Under the pieces are notes generated by a model. That model saw nothing but the letters and a program-made list of their open reading frames with translations. It was not told the DNA's origin and did no database searches. Both the position numbers and the translations under genes were made by a program. Shown here one piece after another: positions 1 to 8,609 of a DNA stretch of 64,000 bases. This stretch comes from Streptomyces lavendofoliae (GTDB lineage: Bacteria; Actinomycetota; Actinomycetes; Streptomycetales; Streptomycetaceae): positions 1 to 64,000 of the forward strand of contig NZ_BMTP01000021.1 of NCBI RefSeq assembly GCF_014649735.1, given 5' to 3'. Each line of letters begins with the position of its first letter. Positions within the stretch are counted from its first letter, which is position 1.

Positions 1-304
1 CGAACTCCGCGAAGTCCTCCACCAGCTGCCGGTCCCGCTCGTCGCTGATCCGATCCAGCTCGGACGTGGCGGCGGGGGCCGGCGCGGTGCCGCTGCGCGG
101 CTTCACCGCCTCCGCGAGTTGGTCCAGCGACTGCAGCGTCCGCGTCAGCGACACCTGCTCGTCGCGTACGGAGGTCGCGGCGGCGGCCTCGCCGGTGACG
201 GTGCCGAGCACCGCCACGGCGATCGCCGCGGACACCGCCTTCCGTACGTGCGCGGCCACGCCTGCGCGCAGCCCTCCGGCCCTGGGCCGGATTCTTCCCC
301 TCAC
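1..304 (-). CDS. Secreted protein, N-terminal part (cut by window edge)
   Basis: A GTG start at 304-302 opens a frame that runs off the left edge (about 101 codons seen). The N-terminus is Arg-rich, followed by a hydrophobic Ala/Val stretch ending near AAAA, typical of a Sec signal peptide. The visible mature part is polar and probably helical (SLDQLAEAV, ISDERDRQLVEDFAEF). It is the last gene of a leftward run of five secreted proteins, separated from its neighbour by a strong hairpin. No domain is recognisable in the visible part. It could be another ALF-type protein or the N-terminus of a large secreted toxin, but that is inference from context. Confidence 0.6.
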   Translation of the reverse strand, partial: MRGRIRPRAGGLRAGVAAHVRKAVSAAIAVAVLGTVTGEAAAATSVRDEQVSLTRTLQSLDQLAEAVKPRSGTAPAPAATSELDRISDERDRQLVEDFAEF

Positions 305-373
305 GGGAATCCCCCTAGACGAATGATCGAAAAATCCCGCCCTGGTCATGGGCGGGTGGTCGTCGGCCGGTGC

Positions 374-407
374 GCCGGCCGGCCCGGGGTTTCCCGGGCC
401 GGCCGGC
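374..407 (-). terminator. Strong GC-rich hairpin, probable terminator
   Basis: Two 15-base arms (374-388 and 393-407) pair perfectly around a GTTT loop. The hairpin lies 45 bases beyond the stop of the leftward ALF gene and upstream of the next leftward gene. Being symmetric it could act in both directions. A second small perfect hairpin (7-base arms) follows near 422-438. Confidence 0.7.
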
Positions 408-452
408 CCCGGTCACGGGCCGCCCGGGAGTCTCCCGGGTTCGGCCCCGGGC

Positions 453-1601
453 TCAGCCCCGGGTGCGGCTCTCGCCGTCCTGGGCGCGGTCGAACATGGA
501 CTTCCAGAACGCCGCCGCCTCGTCCGCCGCCTGCCGCTCCCCGGACCAGGCGGCCTCGTGATCGTCGGCGGTGCCGGAGACCGCCTGCCAGAGGCGTTCG
601 GCGGACTCGCGGGACAGCTGGGCGACGGCCCGCCAGTTCTCCGCCTGAGCGGCGGCGGCGGCCTGTTCGGCCTGCCAGGCGCGCCGCGCGGCACCGGCGT
701 GCTCGGACACGGCCTGCCAGGCGCGCTCGGCCTCGGCGCGTGCGCCGGCCGCGTCCGCCGCGCCGGCCACGGCCGCCTCGGCCGCCGTCGCCTCGGCTAT
801 CAGGCGGGTCAGCGTGTGGTGGCGTACCGCCTCCGCGTCGGCCACCCGGGTGCGGTAGGCCGTCAGGTCCAGCGTGGCGCCGGTGGCCCAGCCGTAGCCG
901 AAGAACTCCGCCACGTCGTCGTCGGTGGCCCCCGGCCGCAGCGCCCACTGGGCCGCGACCCGCACCTGCTCGCCCGGGTCCCGCACACCGAGGGTGCGGA
1001 CGAACTCGCGGTCGGCGGCGGCGACGTCCAGCCGCTGCTGCTCGCCGGCCTCGCGCGCGGCGCGGTCGCGGCGCTGGGCCTCGGCGTACCCGGTGGCCGC
1101 GAAGGCGGCCTGCTCGGCGACACCGCCCTTGAGCGCCCGCGTCGCGGCGGCCCGCACCTGCGGGGAGAACTCCACCGTGTGGGTGGCGATCACCCGCTCG
1201 CAGAAGGCCTTGTTCCGGGCACGGGTGTCCCGCGCTCGCTGCTTGGCGGCGTCGAAGCCGCCACCGGGGGCGAGCCACTCCAGGAGTGCCTGGTCCCCCC
1301 GGGTGCTGCGCAGGGCGTTCCACGCCGAGGTGCGGACCTCGGCGGCCGGGTGGGTCTTCGCCATCGACGTCACCCGCTTGCGGGCCTCCTCGACGGCGGC
1401 GGCCAGCTCGGGCGACAGCTGCTGCGCCGGTGCCTCCGCCGACAGGCCGGCCGGTACGGCGCCGGCCGCGGACGCCACCCGCTGCGGTGCGGCGGCCGGG
1501 GCGCCGGCACCGGCCCATGCCGGGACGCCGCCCGCCAGGGCGATCGCACCGGCCAGCGTGCCGACGGTCACCGCCCGCGCGCATCTCCACTGACGTCTCA
1601 A
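453..1601 (-). CDS. ALF repeat-containing secreted protein
   Basis: The protein is 382 aa from a TTG start at 1601, chosen because GAGGGGGG lies about seven bases upstream and a signal peptide follows directly (RRQWRCARAVTVGTLAGAIA, then PAWAGA). The longer frame upstream is low-complexity and unlikely to be translated. The mature region has units of the ALF type, a short alpha-helical repeat of unknown function common in streptomycete secreted proteins: a polar helix, an Ala-rich RAAATRAL-type segment, then a Gly-Tyr-x-Glu-Ala-like segment. The C-terminal 120 residues are Ala/Glu/Trp-rich (repeated ERxWQAVS segments) and probably coiled coil. The function is unknown. It is exported and co-oriented with lectin-domain proteins. 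Confidence 0.7.
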   Translation of the reverse strand: MRRQWRCARAVTVGTLAGAIALAGGVPAWAGAGAPAAAPQRVASAAGAVPAGLSAEAPAQQLSPELAAAVEEARKRVTSMAKTHPAAEVRTSAWNALRSTRGDQALLEWLAPGGGFDAAKQRARDTRARNKAFCERVIATHTVEFSPQVRAAATRALKGGVAEQAAFAATGYAEAQRRDRAAREAGEQQRLDVAAADREFVRTLGVRDPGEQVRVAAQWALRPGATDDDVAEFFGYGWATGATLDLTAYRTRVADAEAVRHHTLTRLIAEATAAEAAVAGAADAAGARAEAERAWQAVSEHAGAARRAWQAEQAAAAAQAENWRAVAQLSRESAERLWQAVSGTADDHEAAWSGERQAADEAAAFWKSMFDRAQDGESRTRG

Positions 1602-1719
1602 CTCAAGGCCCCCCTCGGGAAGTGAAGTACGGTTCTCGGCCGCCGGGGCGGGGCCGCGGGTGCGGCTCCGCCCCTTCGCGGCGCTCAACGGGCGCACGTG
1701 GGCCCGCCGTCCGGCCGGC

Positions 1720-2349
1720 TCACGCGGCCGGCCGGACCTGCCACAGCTGGGCGACGGTGCGGTTGCAGGTGTAGAGCTGGACGTCGATGCCGTTGTCCTG
1801 CTTCTGGCTGGGCACGTCGACGCACATCTCATCGGCGTGCGCGGGCTGGAGCTCGTACAGCTTGCGCACCGGGTCGACCAGCATCATCCGCCAGCGCTGG
1901 TGATCGCCCTGGCCGCAGGTGAACTGCTGGACGGCCGCGCCGGGCTTGACGCTCTTGCCCTGGATCTCGAGGCACTTGCCGCTCTTGACGTTGCGCATCT
2001 CGAAGGTTCCGCCGCGCGCGGCGACGGCGGTCCACTTCTGGGAGTCGGTGCTGTTGCAGGCGTACTGCTGGACGTTGATGCCGTCCGTGGTCTTGCCGCC
2101 CTCGATCTCGAGGCACTTGCCACTGTGGGCGGCGGTGAAGGTGACCACCTGCTGGGCCGCCTTGAAGCGGGCGGCGGCCTCAGCCCGCGCCGCGGCGGCG
2201 ACGGTCGCCGCCTCGCGCGCCGCCTCGGCCGCGGTGCCGGCGGCGGTGGGCGTGCCGGGGTCACCGTCGGCCTGGACGGCGGTGGCCGTACCGGCGAGGA
2301 CGGCGACGGCCGCGCCGGCGGTCAGGACGGCCCGGATGATCCGAGACAT
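1720..2349 (-). CDS. Secreted ricin-type beta-trefoil lectin protein
   Basis: This 209-aa protein has a signal peptide (MSRIIRAVLTAGAAVAVLAG) and an Ala-rich helical linker (about residues 30-65). It ends in a ricin-type beta-trefoil of roughly 140 residues. The three subdomains carry the family hallmarks: a Ser-Gly-Lys-Cys-Leu-Glu motif in the first two, Gln-x-Trp cores (SQKWTAV, HQRWRM, AQLWQV) and paired cysteines. Such domains bind sugars, usually galactosides. No catalytic domain is attached, so it may be a cell-wall or glycan adhesin. It is a close paralogue of the gene 33 bases upstream (2383-3015), probably a tandem duplication. Confidence 0.85.
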   Translation of the reverse strand: MSRIIRAVLTAGAAVAVLAGTATAVQADGDPGTPTAAGTAAEAAREAATVAAAARAEAAARFKAAQQVVTFTAAHSGKCLEIEGGKTTDGINVQQYACNSTDSQKWTAVAARGGTFEMRNVKSGKCLEIQGKSVKPGAAVQQFTCGQGDHQRWRMMLVDPVRKLYELQPAHADEMCVDVPSQKQDNGIDVQLYTCNRTVAQLWQVRPAA

Positions 2350-2382
2350 GTGGGGATCCGTTTCTCTCGCGTGTACGGGGGC

Positions 2383-3015
2383 TCAGGCGGCCGTGACGGG
2401 GTGGACGCGCCACTGCTGGGCGGGCGTGCCGTTGCAGGCCCACAGCCGCGCGACCGCACCGTCCGCCTTGCTGGAGGACTCGATGTCCAGGCAGCGGCTG
2501 GCGTCGACCGGCGTGTGGGCGGGCCGCAGCTCGTACAGCTCGTCGGCGATGTCGACCATCACCAGGCGCCACTGCTGGTTCGGCTTCCCCACGCACCACC
2601 ACTGCTGGACTACCGTGCCGGTCGTGGTTCCGGCGGCCTCCACGTCCAGGCACTTGCCGCTGTGCGCGAAGCGCAGCTCGAAGGTGCCGGCGCCGGTGGG
2701 GACCATGTCGATGCGCTGGTTCTCGGCGTCCGCGACGCAGGTCGACTGGACGCTGTTGACGCCGTTGCGGAGGCTGGCGTTGGGGGTCGTGAGGCACTTG
2801 TCGCTGTGGGCGGCCCTGAGCTGTACGGCCGGGAGCGAGGAGGCCGCGGTGGCGGCGGCCCTGGCGTCACGGGCGGCCACGGTGGCCGCGGACACGGTGG
2901 TGGCGGCGGGGGTCGGCTGGGGGCGCGCCTCGTCGGCGACGGCCACGGTCACGCCGCCGGCGAGCGCTGCGACACCGGCGGTCACGGCCAGGGCGGATCG
3001 GAGGATCCGGGACAT
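2383..3015 (-). CDS. Secreted ricin-type beta-trefoil lectin protein (paralogue)
   Basis: The 210-aa protein has the same architecture as its downstream neighbour: a near-identical signal peptide opening (MSRILRSALAVTAGVAAL), an Ala-rich linker to about residue 62, then a beta-trefoil with HSDKCLTT, HSGKCLDVE and SRCLDIE cysteine segments and Gln-x-Trp cores (NQQWRLV, AQQWRV). The first subdomain's Gln-x-Trp is degenerate (NQRIDM), so that sugar site may be lost. It is co-oriented with the ALF/AbfB gene 87 bases upstream, so transcription as one unit is likely. Sugar specificity cannot be read from the sequence. Confidence 0.85.
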   Translation of the reverse strand: MSRILRSALAVTAGVAALAGGVTVAVADEARPQPTPAATTVSAATVAARDARAAATAASSLPAVQLRAAHSDKCLTTPNASLRNGVNSVQSTCVADAENQRIDMVPTGAGTFELRFAHSGKCLDVEAAGTTTGTVVQQWWCVGKPNQQWRLVMVDIADELYELRPAHTPVDASRCLDIESSSKADGAVARLWACNGTPAQQWRVHPVTAA

Positions 3016-3102
3016 GGGGTGCTTCCGTTCTTCTCAGGTCTGGGGGAGAGGACTCGGCGGAGGTGACCGGCGCGCGTACGGGAGCGGCCACCTCCCGCGC
3101 GG

Positions 3103-4680
3103 TCAGCGCGCGAGCGGGGTGACGATCTTCCAGGACGCGTCCTGGGCGAAGTCCTTCTCGACGTCGAAGCGGTTCTTGGCGCTCTTGTTCGCCACGTAGA
3201 GGTCGCCGTAGTACTCGCGCAGGAAGCGGCCCGGCTGGCCGGCCGACTCGAAGGAGGTGCCGGAGCCGCTCAGCCCCTTCTTGGCACACCAGGTGGCGTC
3301 CTTGCGGAACTGCGTGCTGTTGTCGCTCGCGGCCATCCTGACCCGCAGGTCCTTGTGCGTGAGGTAGTGGCCGAGCTTCCGGGCGGATTCGAAGGACCAG
3401 CAGCCGGGCTGGCCGTTGAGCGCGGGGACGACGATCCAGGTGCCGTCCTCCCGGTCGGTCTGCTTGGACGCGGCGGACAGCGGGGCGATGAACGCCTCCC
3501 CGGCGTCGGGCGCGGACTGGCGGACGTAGAAGCCCGGCGGCTTGCCGCTCGCCGGCTGGAAGGACTGGCGCTTGGCCCGGTGCTGCCCTTCCATGAGGAA
3601 CCGTGCGACGTCCTCGTCGGTGCCGGCCAGGGCCTTCTTCGCGGCGGCGACCAGGTTGGGCTGGACGCCGGTCTTCTCGGCGGCGGCCTGGATCTGGAGA
3701 GCGAGGCGGCGGTTGGCCTCGGCGATCTGCTTGCGGCGCGCCTCGTCGTCCTTCTTGTACGCCTCCTCGGCACCGGTGTGGATGAACTGCTTCCACACGG
3801 CCGGGCCGGGGCTGAGGACCGCGCGCTGCGCCGCCGCGTAGAGCTCACTGCTCTTGGCGTCGGCCGGGGCGACGCGCAGCAGTTCGCGGATGAAGTTGTC
3901 GTCGCTGAGGGCGAGCATGGCCTCGGAGGGCGTGATGCGGAAGAGCGCGGCCGCGTTGGTGCGGGCGGCGATCTCCCGGCGGCGCTCGGCCTCCGCGCGG
4001 TCCTTCTCCTCCAGCTCCTTGAGTTCGTTGGCGACGTCGCGCTGGTGGGCCTCGCGGGCGCCGTTGGTGATGAACTCCTGCCAGGCGGCGGGCTCTCCGG
4101 CCAGGGCCGTCGCCGCGGCGGCGCGGACCTCGGGCCCGGCGGCCTCGTGGCGCATCACCGCGCGGATGAAGTTGTCGTCGCTCAGGTCCAGCAGGTCCGG
4201 GCTGTTCGGGATGCCGACGGCGATCAGCGCCTGGGACTTGGCCAGCCGCGCGGCGCGGGCGGCGTCGGCCTCGTCCTTCTCCCGCTGCTTGTCGACGGCG
4301 TACGCCTCGTGAATGCCGGTGACGATGAACTGGACGTGGTCGTCGGCCGATTCGCTGCTCATGGCGGCCTCGGCGGCCTGCCGCACCGCGTCGAAGGTCT
4401 CGCCGCCGTCGCGGGCCTTCTGCCACAGGGCGTGGATGAAGTCGTGGTCGCTGAGCAGCAGGACGTCCGGGCTCGGGTCCAGGCGGACGACGGCGGCGGC
4501 GTCGACGCGCTGCGTGTCGGTGGTGCCGATGCCGGCGGCCGCGGCCGGAGCGGCCGGTGGGGCGGCGATGGCGGCCTGCGGCGCGGCCACGGCGGCGACG
4601 GAGGCGACCGCGGTGACGGTCACGAGTCCGCGCGTGACGGCTCTCCGCACGCGGGCGGAGTTCGGGTTGCTGTTCTTCAT
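3103..4680 (-). CDS. Secreted ALF-repeat protein with C-terminal AbfB domain
   Basis: The protein is 525 aa and first in the leftward run. A signal peptide (to about residue 40, ending QAAIAAPP) is followed by three long ALF-type units, each beginning with a Leu-Ser-Asp-x-(D/N)-Phe-Ile-(H/R) motif, and a shorter ALF unit (KKALAGTDEDVARFLMEGQ). Long charged helices link them. Residues from about 385 form an AbfB-like beta-trefoil (Phe-Glu-Ser-Ala, then Arg-Phe-Leu-Arg, and a Asp-Ala-Ser-Trp-Lys-Ile end). This domain binds arabinofuranose side chains in fungal and bacterial hydrolases, and no hydrolase domain is present here. The protein is probably a wall-associated or secreted arabinan-binding scaffold. 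The function is inferred. Confidence 0.8.
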   Translation of the reverse strand: MKNSNPNSARVRRAVTRGLVTVTAVASVAAVAAPQAAIAAPPAAPAAAAGIGTTDTQRVDAAAVVRLDPSPDVLLLSDHDFIHALWQKARDGGETFDAVRQAAEAAMSSESADDHVQFIVTGIHEAYAVDKQREKDEADAARAARLAKSQALIAVGIPNSPDLLDLSDDNFIRAVMRHEAAGPEVRAAAATALAGEPAAWQEFITNGAREAHQRDVANELKELEEKDRAEAERRREIAARTNAAALFRITPSEAMLALSDDNFIRELLRVAPADAKSSELYAAAQRAVLSPGPAVWKQFIHTGAEEAYKKDDEARRKQIAEANRRLALQIQAAAEKTGVQPNLVAAAKKALAGTDEDVARFLMEGQHRAKRQSFQPASGKPPGFYVRQSAPDAGEAFIAPLSAASKQTDREDGTWIVVPALNGQPGCWSFESARKLGHYLTHKDLRVRMAASDNSTQFRKDATWCAKKGLSGSGTSFESAGQPGRFLREYYGDLYVANKSAKNRFDVEKDFAQDASWKIVTPLAR

Positions 4681-5205
4681 TCGGGTTTCGGTCCCCCTGC
4701 TAGGTCCCGCACGCGGTTCCCGACGCGTGCCGGTGGTCGGGGCGCAGTCTTGAAGATCACCACAGGCGAGTCAAAGTGGAATTGACTGCTCCTGTCCGAT
4801 CACCCGCCGATATGACGGCTGAACATGTCACTTGGCGTCAATCTTTGACTAAAAGGCGACTTGCGGGGACCGGAAAGGAACTCGCTAGTAACATTTCATC
4901 CAGGGGGTGACCGGGGAGTACGCCGACGCGCAGAGCCTGCGGCGCGCTACCGCCCCAGGTGGCACATGGCACGTTCGGTCCCGGCGTCTGACCGGAAGGC
5001 ATCGGTCCGTATCTGTGCGGATCGTGTGAGGAAAATGTGGTCCGGTACACATCAACGAAGCCACCCTTCCCGATGCCTTATAATGCGCCGCCGGATCGGC
5101 CGCACTGTCGTGCGGCGCTCATGAGGATCATCGAAACCCGCATCGTGGCTCGGTTGGTCCCTCAGACTGGGCTCTTGTCACCCCCCGTGCAGAAGGGACG
5201 GCAAG
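4681..5205. other. Intergenic, divergent promoter region
   Basis: This 525-base gap separates the leftward secreted-protein run from the rightward hydrolase gene, so promoters in both directions are expected. TTGACT occurs near 4772 and again near 4849, but matching -10 boxes could not be fixed. No convincing gene was seen. Confidence 0.4.
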
Positions 5206-5765
5206 ATGGCGAACCGCGCGCTACTCGTGATGGACGTCCAGCGAGACATCGTCGGCGTCGCCGACGACGGATCCGGATACCTGCCACGCCTGCGCAGGGC
5301 GATCGACGGAGCCCGGGCGGCGAACATCCCCGTGATCTATGTGGTCATCGCGCTGCGGCCGGGGTTTCCTGAAGTCGGCAGCCGGAACAGGGCTCTTGCC
5401 GTCATCGCGCGGGAGGCTTATACGTCGAGGGCGACCCCGGCACCGAGATCCACCCTGCGGTCGCGCCCCGGCCCGGTGAGGTGGTGGTCGTCAAGAGGCG
5501 GGCGAGCGCGTTCTCGGGCAGCGATCTCGACGTGGTGCTGAGGGCCCGCGGTATCGACCACCTTGTGCTCACCGGCATCGCCACGAGCGCGGTGGTGCTG
5601 TACACCCTCTGTCAGGCGAACGACCTGGACTTCGGCCTCACCGTCCTGTCCGACGCCTGTCTGGACACCGACCCGGAGATTCACCGGGTCCTCGTCGAGC
5701 GGTTGTTCCCGCAGTGGGCGGATGTCGTCGGCGTCGACGCCTGGCTGAAGGGGATCGCCCCCTGA
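5206..5765 (+). pseudogene. Isochorismatase-family hydrolase, frameshifted
   Basis: Two overlapping frames together make one isochorismatase-like protein of about 186 aa, the normal family length. The first frame holds the start and catalytic Asp (LLVMDVQRDIVG). The second holds the catalytic Lys region (VVVKRRASAFSG), the cis-peptide loop (LTGIATSAVVLYT) and the C-terminus (TVLSDACLDTD). The reading frame is lost near 5410-5430 at GAGGCTTATAC, where one base appears missing. The usual nucleophilic Cys position is Val, as in the GIATSxVVL subfamily, so chemistry would be uncertain even if intact. It is either a recent pseudogene or a sequencing error. Confidence 0.8.
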
Positions 5766-6195
5766 CAGCGGCAGACCAAGGGGACGAAACCTTACGGTGT
5801 CGGGCTGGCTCCCCGGCGACGACGAGAAGATGCACCTCCCGGACTGTCGCCGAGCACCCGCATCCCGAACCACTCGCCGCTCCGCGTCGGCGGTCCTGCG
5901 CTCGCTGTCCGCCCTCCCATCAGTGCAGGTCGGGACGCTGCCGTGGCTGCTCATGATGCTCACAGGGGCGCCGATGGCGCTCGCGGGTTCGCCGCCGGTC
6001 GCACGTCTGATTGCGGCTGTGGCCGAACGGTCCCGGCTGCCCTCCACCCCCTGTAGTCCGGCGGGAATGTATTTTGGTGCCTGAAAGGTTGCTATATACA
6101 TCGAGCTGCGAGCTCGGCCGCCCCGCCCGACCGAGGACGGGGCGAGTCACCACCGCCCCGGGCCACCGGCCCGCGCACCACCCAGCGAGGCACCC
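5766..6195. other. Intergenic, no gene recognised
   Basis: This 430-base gap precedes the aldehyde dehydrogenase. An AT-richer patch around 6065-6110 probably carries its promoter. No coding pattern was recognised. Confidence 0.35.
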
Positions 6196-7518
6196 GTGAA
6201 CCACCCCGCCCCCGAGCAGCCCGCCGCCACCGTGGCCCGCCTGCGGGAGACCTTCCGTACCGGCCGTACCAAGCCCGTGGAGTGGCGCACCGCCCAGCTG
6301 CGCCGACTGCGCGACCTGCTCACCGAGAACGGGCCCGAGCTGGCCGCCGCACTCCACGCCGACCTGGGCAAGAGCAGCACCGAGGCGCACCGCACGGAGA
6401 TCGACTTCACCGTGCGCGAGATCGACCACACCCTCGCCCATCTCGCCGACTGGCTGCGCCCCGAGCCCGCGCCGGTCCCGGCCCACCTCGGCGCGGACGC
6501 CGGCGCCTGGACGCAGTACGACCCGCTCGGTGTCGTCCTCGTCATCGCCCCCTGGAACTACCCGGCCCAGCTGCTGCTCACCCCCATGATCGGCGCGCTC
6601 GCCGCGGGCAACGCCGTGGTCGCCAAGCCCAGCGAGCTGGCCCCCGCCACCTCCGCCGTGCTGGCCCGTCTCCTCACCGCCTATCTGGACACCGAGGCGG
6701 TCGCCGTCGTCGAGGGCGGCGTCGCGGAGACCACGGCCCTGCTCGCCGAGCGATTCGACCACATCTTCTACACCGGCAACGGCACCGTCGGCCGGATCGT
6801 GATGCGTGCCGCCGCCGAACACCTCACGCCGGTCACGCTGGAACTCGGCGGCAAGTCCCCGGCGTTCGTCGACCGCGGCACCGACCTGGACGTCGTCGCC
6901 GACCGGCTGGTCCGCGGCAAGTTCCTCAACGCCGGCCAGACCTGCGTCGCCCCGGACTACGTGCTCACCGACCCGGCGACCGCCGCCGCGCTGGAGCCGG
7001 CCCTGACCCGCGCCGTCGAAGCGCTGTTCGGCACCGACCCCGCGGCCTCGCCCGAATACGGCCGGATCGTCAACGAGCGCCACTTCGACCGGCTCACCGG
7101 CCTCCTCGGGTCGGGGCGCGTGGTCGTCGGCGGCGGCAGCGACCGCACGGCGAAGTACATCGCACCGACAGTCCTCGCCGACGTCGTCCCCGAGGCGCCC
7201 GTGATGCGGGAGGAGATCTTCGGTCCGATCCTGCCGATCGTCACCGTGCCCGGCCTCGACGAGGCGATCGACTTCGTCAACGACCGCGACAAGCCGCTCG
7301 CCCTTTATGTCTTCGCCGAGTCCGACGCCACCCGGAGCCGCTTCGCCGCCGAGACCTCTTCCGGCGCCCTCGGCCACGGCCTCCCGCTCGCCCACCTGAC
7401 CGTTTCCGACCTGCCGTTCGGCGGCGTCGGCGAGTCCGGCACGGGCAGCTACCACGGCCGCTACTCGATCGAGACGTTCAGCCACCGCAAGGCGGTCCTG
7501 GAGAAGCCGCTGTCCTGA
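6196..7518 (+). CDS. Aldehyde dehydrogenase family protein
   Basis: The enzyme is 440 aa, the length of the short class 3-like aldehyde dehydrogenases, which oxidise aldehydes to acids with NAD(P)+. GTG start at 6196 has GCGAGG upstream. The cofactor loop APWNYP lies near residue 118. The general-base Glu is E216 in ELGGKSP, and the catalytic Cys is C250 in NAGQTCVAP. The EEIFGPILP and DLPFGGVGESGTG motifs near the C-terminus are intact. No membrane anchor is seen, so it should be cytosolic. The gene stands alone, with a different-function hydrolase following 84 bases later. Substrate unknown; aliphatic or aromatic aldehyde detoxification is likely. Confidence 0.93.
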   Translation: MNHPAPEQPAATVARLRETFRTGRTKPVEWRTAQLRRLRDLLTENGPELAAALHADLGKSSTEAHRTEIDFTVREIDHTLAHLADWLRPEPAPVPAHLGADAGAWTQYDPLGVVLVIAPWNYPAQLLLTPMIGALAAGNAVVAKPSELAPATSAVLARLLTAYLDTEAVAVVEGGVAETTALLAERFDHIFYTGNGTVGRIVMRAAAEHLTPVTLELGGKSPAFVDRGTDLDVVADRLVRGKFLNAGQTCVAPDYVLTDPATAAALEPALTRAVEALFGTDPAASPEYGRIVNERHFDRLTGLLGSGRVVVGGGSDRTAKYIAPTVLADVVPEAPVMREEIFGPILPIVTVPGLDEAIDFVNDRDKPLALYVFAESDATRSRFAAETSSGALGHGLPLAHLTVSDLPFGGVGESGTGSYHGRYSIETFSHRKAVLEKPLS

Positions 7519-7602
7519 CCCGGGGAACGGGTTGCACCATCGCGGTGGCCGGTTGGTGACGATGTACGGGACGCGGGCAGCCGTGGCTGACCGTGCGCCG
7601 CT

Positions 7603-8352
7603 ATGCTCGCCTCCGTGGGCGAAATCGTGGTGCTGCGCGATGGCTCGGGGCCGGAGGTTCTGCTGGTGCACGGCGGTGCCGGCCCACGGACGACGTGGGG
7701 CGCCCTGGCTCCACTGGCGGACCGGTGGACGCTGGCGTACGTCCATCGCCGCGGCTATCCGCCGAGTCCGCCACCGCGAAAGCGTCAGGACTTCGAGGTG
7801 GACGCCCAGGACCTGGCACCGCTGCTCGTCGGCCGCCCACACGTGGTGGCCCACTCATACGGCGTCCTGGGGACGTTGATCGCGACGGCTGCCGCGCCGG
7901 GCGGCGTACGCTCGCTCACCTTGATCGAGCCGCCGCTCACCCACCTCGTCCCTGACGATCCCGCGGTGGCACGGCTCGAGCGCATCGGCGATGCGGTCCT
8001 CACCCACGGGATGGACACGGACCCGGCCGAACTGCGCGAGTTCCTCCGGCTCGCGGGCGCGCCCATCGCCGACGGGCCGCTCCCCGAGGGCGTGGTCGCC
8101 GGCGTTCGGCGGGCACACGGGAGTCGGCCGACCAGCGAGGCGCGCCCACGGCTCCACACGATCCGGGACGCCGGCGTCCCGGTGCTGGTCGCGTCCGGGG
8201 ACCACTCGGCCGCGCTCGAGCGGATCTGCGACGCTCTCGCGGACGCTCTCGCGGGCCGGCGCAGTGTGCGTCCGGGGGCTGGTCACTTCGTCGCCGCTGC
8301 ACCGGGCTTCGCCGAAGAGCTTGAGACCTTCCTGCGCAGCAGCGTCGCGTAG
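7603..8352 (+). CDS. Alpha/beta hydrolase
   Basis: This 249-aa protein has the alpha/beta hydrolase fold. The oxyanion motif VHGGAG is near residue 22. The nucleophile elbow AHSYG carries S85, and the catalytic His is in GAGHFVAAAP near the C-terminus. The acid residue is probably the Asp of SGDHS. It resembles the small esterase/lactonase-like hydrolases of actinomycetes, and a relative occurs at 50629-51450. A GTG at 7615 is an alternative start. Substrate cannot be inferred. Confidence 0.85.
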   Translation: MLASVGEIVVLRDGSGPEVLLVHGGAGPRTTWGALAPLADRWTLAYVHRRGYPPSPPPRKRQDFEVDAQDLAPLLVGRPHVVAHSYGVLGTLIATAAAPGGVRSLTLIEPPLTHLVPDDPAVARLERIGDAVLTHGMDTDPAELREFLRLAGAPIADGPLPEGVVAGVRRAHGSRPTSEARPRLHTIRDAGVPVLVASGDHSAALERICDALADALAGRRSVRPGAGHFVAAAPGFAEELETFLRSSVA

Positions 8353-8609
8353 CGAGTTCCTCCTGGCACCGGGGACGGTGCCGCCCCGACACGACTCGGC
8401 CGGCCGTACGCCTCCGCCGTCAGCCGCGACCGGAAGACGTTCGCGGGGTGCAGCGGGAAGTGGACCGCCGCTCCGGACCGACGCGGGGACGCGCACCGGC
8501 CCGGTGCCGCCCGGCCGGGTACGGCGTGTGCTCACGCACCGCCGGCGGGAATCCGGCTGCCCGGGTCGTCGCCGCCCGCCCGGCGCCGCGCCTCGGTGAA
8601 CTCGCGGGA

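Noticed and set aside
119..1132. Long Arg/Pro-rich open frame on the plus strand over the ALF gene
   Set aside because: It is a high-GC shadow of the leftward ALF gene, with no start signal and extreme Arg/Pro composition.
5920..7854. Leftward frame of over 600 codons across the aldehyde dehydrogenase
   Set aside because: Antisense shadow of the clear aldehyde dehydrogenase and hydrolase genes, with Arg/Gly-rich low complexity and no domain.
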